DNA from: Methanosarcina sp. MSH10X1
Lineage (GTDB): Archaea; Halobacteriota; Methanosarcinia; Methanosarcinales; Methanosarcinaceae
DNA length: 64,000 bases
Reading direction: 5' to 3'
Assembly (NCBI RefSeq): GCF_004099695.1
Contig: NZ_SCHL01000006.1
Span: 62,001 to 126,000 of the forward strand
Shown: positions 61,736-64,000 of the stretch, piece by piece
Numbering within the stretch: the first letter of the stretch is position 1
Layout: every line of letters begins with the position of its first letter
Position numbers and translations under genes: made by a program
The notes under the pieces: generated by a model
Databases searched by the model: none
What the model saw: the letters and a program-made list of their open reading frames with translations, nothing else
What the model was told of the DNA's origin: nothing

Positions 61736-62944
61736 ATGAATAATTTTAAAAAACTAGGTCTCAGCAATGCTGTTTTGAAATCAATAGATGAACATGGCTT
61801 TGAAAGCCCTACAGCAGTACAGGAAAAATCAATTCCCCTAATACTTGCTGGGGAAGACGTTATAGCCGGAGCCGCAACAGGTACCGGAAAAACACTGGCA
61901 TTTGCTTCCGGCATATTACAAAATTCCGAAAAAGGAAAAGGAATTCAGGCTTTGATTCTGACCCCTACAAGAGAACTTGCGGAGCAGGTGGCAAGTTCTT
62001 TCAGGAAATTCTCAAAATACGACCCGTTAAATATCGCATCTATCTATGGCGGTGTAGGGATCAATTCACAAATTAAAGAATTAAAGAATGCCGAGGTTGT
62101 TGTGGGAACACCCGGTAGGCTACTCGATCATATCAGCAGAAATACTATCAAATTGAATAATATGAAAACCCTTGTCCTTGATGAGGCAGACCATATGTTT
62201 GATATGGGATTCAAAGTGGATGTAGAAAAAATTATCAAGGAATGTCCTCAAAACAGGCAGACCCTTTTGTTCTCTGCGACCATTACAAAAGATATTGTCC
62301 GGCTTTCCCGCAAGTACATGGAAAACCCGGTTCAAGTATCAACAGAGTCTTATATCGACCCGCAAAAATTGAATCAGGTCGTTTATAAAGTACAGGATGA
62401 CATGAAATTATCTCTGCTCGTGTACCTTCTGCAAAATGAGAAGTCAACCCTCGGGATGGTTTTCTGCAACACAAAAAGAAATACTGACAAAGTCGCAAAA
62501 AACCTGAGAAAATCAGGTATCAATGCCGTGGCAATTCATGGCGGATTGACACAGAACGAACGAACTCGCATAATGGAAAAATTCCACTCCGGGAACATAG
62601 GAGTCCTTATATGTACGGATGTAGCCGGAAGAGGTCTTGATATACAGGGTGTTTCCCATGTTTACAATTATGATATTCCCAGGGAGAGTAAACAGTATAT
62701 TCACAGGATTGGAAGAACTGCACGAGCAGGAACAGAAGGAAAAGCGATAAATATCCTTTCCAGAAATGACCATGCTAATTTCATGAGTGTACTGAAAGAC
62801 AATGATGTAAATATTAAGGAACAGGCACTACCTGCTCTGAAGAAGATTGTAATTGAAAGACCGGAAATAAGATTGCCAAAGCCGGTAAATAGGATGAACA
62901 ACCCCTCCAGAAAAGGTAATAAACCGAGGCACAAAAACTGTTAG
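61736..62944 (+). CDS. DEAD-box RNA helicase
   Basis: 402 residues from ATG 61736 (61679 is an alternative). Full helicase core: Q-motif FESPTAVQEKSIPLILAGED, motif I GAATGTGKT, PTRELAEQ, TPGRLLDH, DEAD in VLDEADHMFDMG, SAT in LFSATITKD, GMVFCNTKRN, ICTDVAGRGLDI and HRIGRTARAG. The C-terminal tail is short, basic and ends in KPRHKNC, far shorter than in E. coli DeaD. Likely unwinds RNA; cold-induced in related archaea, but no regulation is visible here. The 5' region is long. Confidence 0.93.
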   Translation: MNNFKKLGLSNAVLKSIDEHGFESPTAVQEKSIPLILAGEDVIAGAATGTGKTLAFASGILQNSEKGKGIQALILTPTRELAEQVASSFRKFSKYDPLNIASIYGGVGINSQIKELKNAEVVVGTPGRLLDHISRNTIKLNNMKTLVLDEADHMFDMGFKVDVEKIIKECPQNRQTLLFSATITKDIVRLSRKYMENPVQVSTESYIDPQKLNQVVYKVQDDMKLSLLVYLLQNEKSTLGMVFCNTKRNTDKVAKNLRKSGINAVAIHGGLTQNERTRIMEKFHSGNIGVLICTDVAGRGLDIQGVSHVYNYDIPRESKQYIHRIGRTARAGTEGKAINILSRNDHANFMSVLKDNDVNIKEQALPALKKIVIERPEIRLPKPVNRMNNPSRKGNKPRHKNC

Positions 62945-63265
62945 ACACCGTTCGTCTGTGCATTGCATTATAACTAACCATTGATCGATTGGCATCGGCA
63001 GGAGCAATGGACTGCTCCTGTAAAACCCGGGCACGAGAATAAGAACGACAGCCAGTTCGTGCCACTACGATATCAAAATGCACCCTTCCGATGCCTTCGG
63101 ACAAATGGGCAGAGTTCGTTGACTCCGGGATGGGAGATTTATGCTAAAATCAAATTGCGTACGGCACTCCAACTTAAACAGGCTATTCCCCTGGGCCTCT
63201 GGGCATATGAAGAAAGTGAAGAAAGTTTTCAAGGAGCTGCCAGAAAAATAAACAAAATTTCGAAG
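62945..63265 (-). other. Intergenic between the helicase and the toxin gene
   Basis: 321 bp with coding-like scraps but no supported gene. Contains the small inverted pair GGAGCA / TGCTCC near 63000-63020 after the helicase. Confidence 0.35.
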
Positions 63266-63526
63266 TCAATATATTTTATCGTGATGATCGTAATCTTCCA
63301 GGGTTATAGTTTTTGATTCCTCATCAATAGAGAAGACTAATACAAAATGTTTATCGATATGCACTCTTTTTAAATGGTTCATCGGAGCTCTTAAATTTTT
63401 GTACCGATGTGGATTTTCTAAGATCTCATTTACTTTACTTAAAATAATTTCAAGTTGTATTGTATTCTTTTTTGCTAATTTTTCAAATTTACTATCAAGT
63501 TCCGATCTGATTTTTAAAAAATACAT
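63266..63526 (-). CDS. RelE-family toxin, intact
   Basis: 86 residues from ATG 63526. KIRSELDSKFEKLAKKNTIQ, NEILENPHRYKNLRAPM, RVHIDKHFVLVFSIDEE and ITLEDYDHHDKIY; the closing D-H-H-D-x-I/V-Y is the usual RelE-like ending. It would cut or block mRNA on the ribosome if active. It lies 5 bp after its DUF2683 antitoxin-like gene. This is the intact match to the frameshifted toxin at 49865. Confidence 0.85.
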   Translation of the reverse strand: MYFLKIRSELDSKFEKLAKKNTIQLEIILSKVNEILENPHRYKNLRAPMNHLKRVHIDKHFVLVFSIDEESKTITLEDYDHHDKIY

Positions 63527-63531
63527 AAAAA

Positions 63532-63771
63532 TCAAAGACCATATCGTTTCCTTAAGTTTTCAACCGTGCCCAATTCTATAGTTTCCTGTTTTTCTACTTT
63601 CTTCAGTTTTTCAATGTATTCAGGCTTTAACTCTGGCTCTAATATCTCTTCTTCATACTCTTCAGCCATTTTAATAATAGCAGCACTTTTGTCTTTTAAA
63701 CCGTATTTAGCCTTGATAATATTCAAAACTCGATTCGTTCGCTCATCAATGTTTATTATCGCTTGAACCAT
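63532..63771 (-). CDS. DUF2683 family antitoxin-like protein
   Basis: 79 residues from ATG 63771. MVQAIINIDERTNRVLNIIK, KYGLKDKSAAIIKMAEEYEE, ELKPEYIEKLKKVEKQETIE. Close paralogue of the protein at 50131. First gene of the pair; its promoter has a 9-bp inverted repeat at 63779-63810. Confidence 0.83.
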   Translation of the reverse strand: MVQAIINIDERTNRVLNIIKAKYGLKDKSAAIIKMAEEYEEEILEPELKPEYIEKLKKVEKQETIELGTVENLRKRYGL

Positions 63772-63778
63772 ATATACC

Positions 63779-63810
63779 ATATTAATAAGAGGTTAATGCC
63801 CTATTAATAT
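63779..63810. promoter_or_regulatory. Inverted repeat before the second DUF2683 gene
   Basis: ATATTAATA - 14 bases - TATTAATAT, perfect 9-bp arms, 7 bases before the antitoxin ATG. Differs in sequence from the box before the first pair. Confidence 0.45.
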
Positions 63811-63859
63811 ATATCGTTCTGCCTCACTAAAGAATAATTATGTTCTCCAGATCCACTGG

Positions 63860-64000
63860 AGAAAAAGCGCAGTCCATACTTAGTTAGGGAAATATCATGA
63901 AAAAGAAGCAGATTGATGCCTTTTGCAGTCCAGGTTCATCATGCATTTATTGATGGTGTTCATACTGGCAAATTTGCGGATAAGCTGGAGAGATGCCTGG
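63860..64000 (+). pseudogene. Second, more decayed CAT-type fragment
   Basis: Clear DNA similarity to 56987-57136 (GAAAAAGCGCAG, then GCAGTCCAGGTTCA and GCGGATAAGCTG). The Trp codon is TAG, one A is lost in GGAAATATC, and bases are missing after GAAG, so no frame survives. It runs to the window edge. Confidence 0.8.

Overview
The window is a chromosomal segment of a methanogenic archaeon, almost certainly a Methanosarcina. The signs are archaeal information-processing genes (eL21, Rpo4, Pus10, TrmY, Trm1, DUF655, a KsgA-type methyltransferase, HemK2), an MsvR-type V4R redox regulator, a PGF-CTERM surface protein with PKD and YVTN repeats, DUF2284, DUF2110 and DUF2683 proteins, TATA boxes, and frequent GTG/TTG starts behind GGAG-type ribosome binding sites. 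I found no rRNA or tRNA gene, no CRISPR array and no intact insertion sequence.

Layout. 0.3-5.0 kb is a minus-strand metabolic block: a DUF2284 protein, then cysteine desulfurase, FdhD, ThiM and ThiE, which read as one sulfur-transfer and thiamine-salvage operon. 5.3-7.9 kb carries a divergent CheY-like receiver, a single-domain Old Yellow Enzyme and an HdeD-like membrane protein. 7.9-16.1 kb is an AT-rich accessory island. It holds a RiPP locus (NHLP-like leader, Cys cluster, six Q-x-Q-I-K/R-x hexads, and a radical SAM/SPASM maturase overlapping it by four bases), a PLD-like protein with zinc ribbons, a TPR/PD-(D/E)XK protein with a stand-alone nuclease paralogue, and a three-gene operon led by a TIGR04255-type protein. 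16.2-25.3 kb holds surface or secreted proteins (polysaccharide-deacetylase-like protein, C1A protease/YVTN/PKD/PGF-CTERM protein, glycosidase-like secreted protein) and a spore-photoproduct-lyase-like radical SAM protein.

25.5-33.1 kb holds a ThiN-like protein, UspA, PspAA/PspA, an MsvR-like regulator with its palindromic operator, DUF2110, a winged-helix protein, Trm1 and the first of two cupredoxin-like lipoproteins. 33.5-37.1 kb has the second lipoprotein, a MgtC/DUF4010 membrane protein and a phosphodiesterase. 37.5-43.7 kb is the conserved archaeal translation/transcription cluster trmY, pus10, rpl21e, rpo4, DUF655, ksgA, hemK2. TrmY and Pus10 act on the same tRNA position, and ksgA appears to start at CTG. 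44.4-64 kb is mixed: a DUF4352-like protein, a Ca2+-type P-ATPase, NudC, two RelE/DUF2683 toxin-antitoxin pairs (one toxin frameshifted), TetR with an EFR1 ferredoxin, a PEGA lipoprotein, a PH-SHOCT protein, catalase, two decayed chloramphenicol-acetyltransferase fragments, a pentapeptide-repeat protein, a HEAT-repeat protein, a GNAT and a DEAD-box helicase.

The most promising undescribed system is the RiPP locus at 8.26-9.98 kb. Its precursor has a hexad repeat with Asn at six-residue spacing, recalling the NX5N pattern of beta-helical proteusins, but it is paired with a SPASM-type maturase and preceded by a five-cysteine cluster. Second is the paired TPR/nuclease locus, where the fused copy has lost the catalytic lysine that the free copy keeps.
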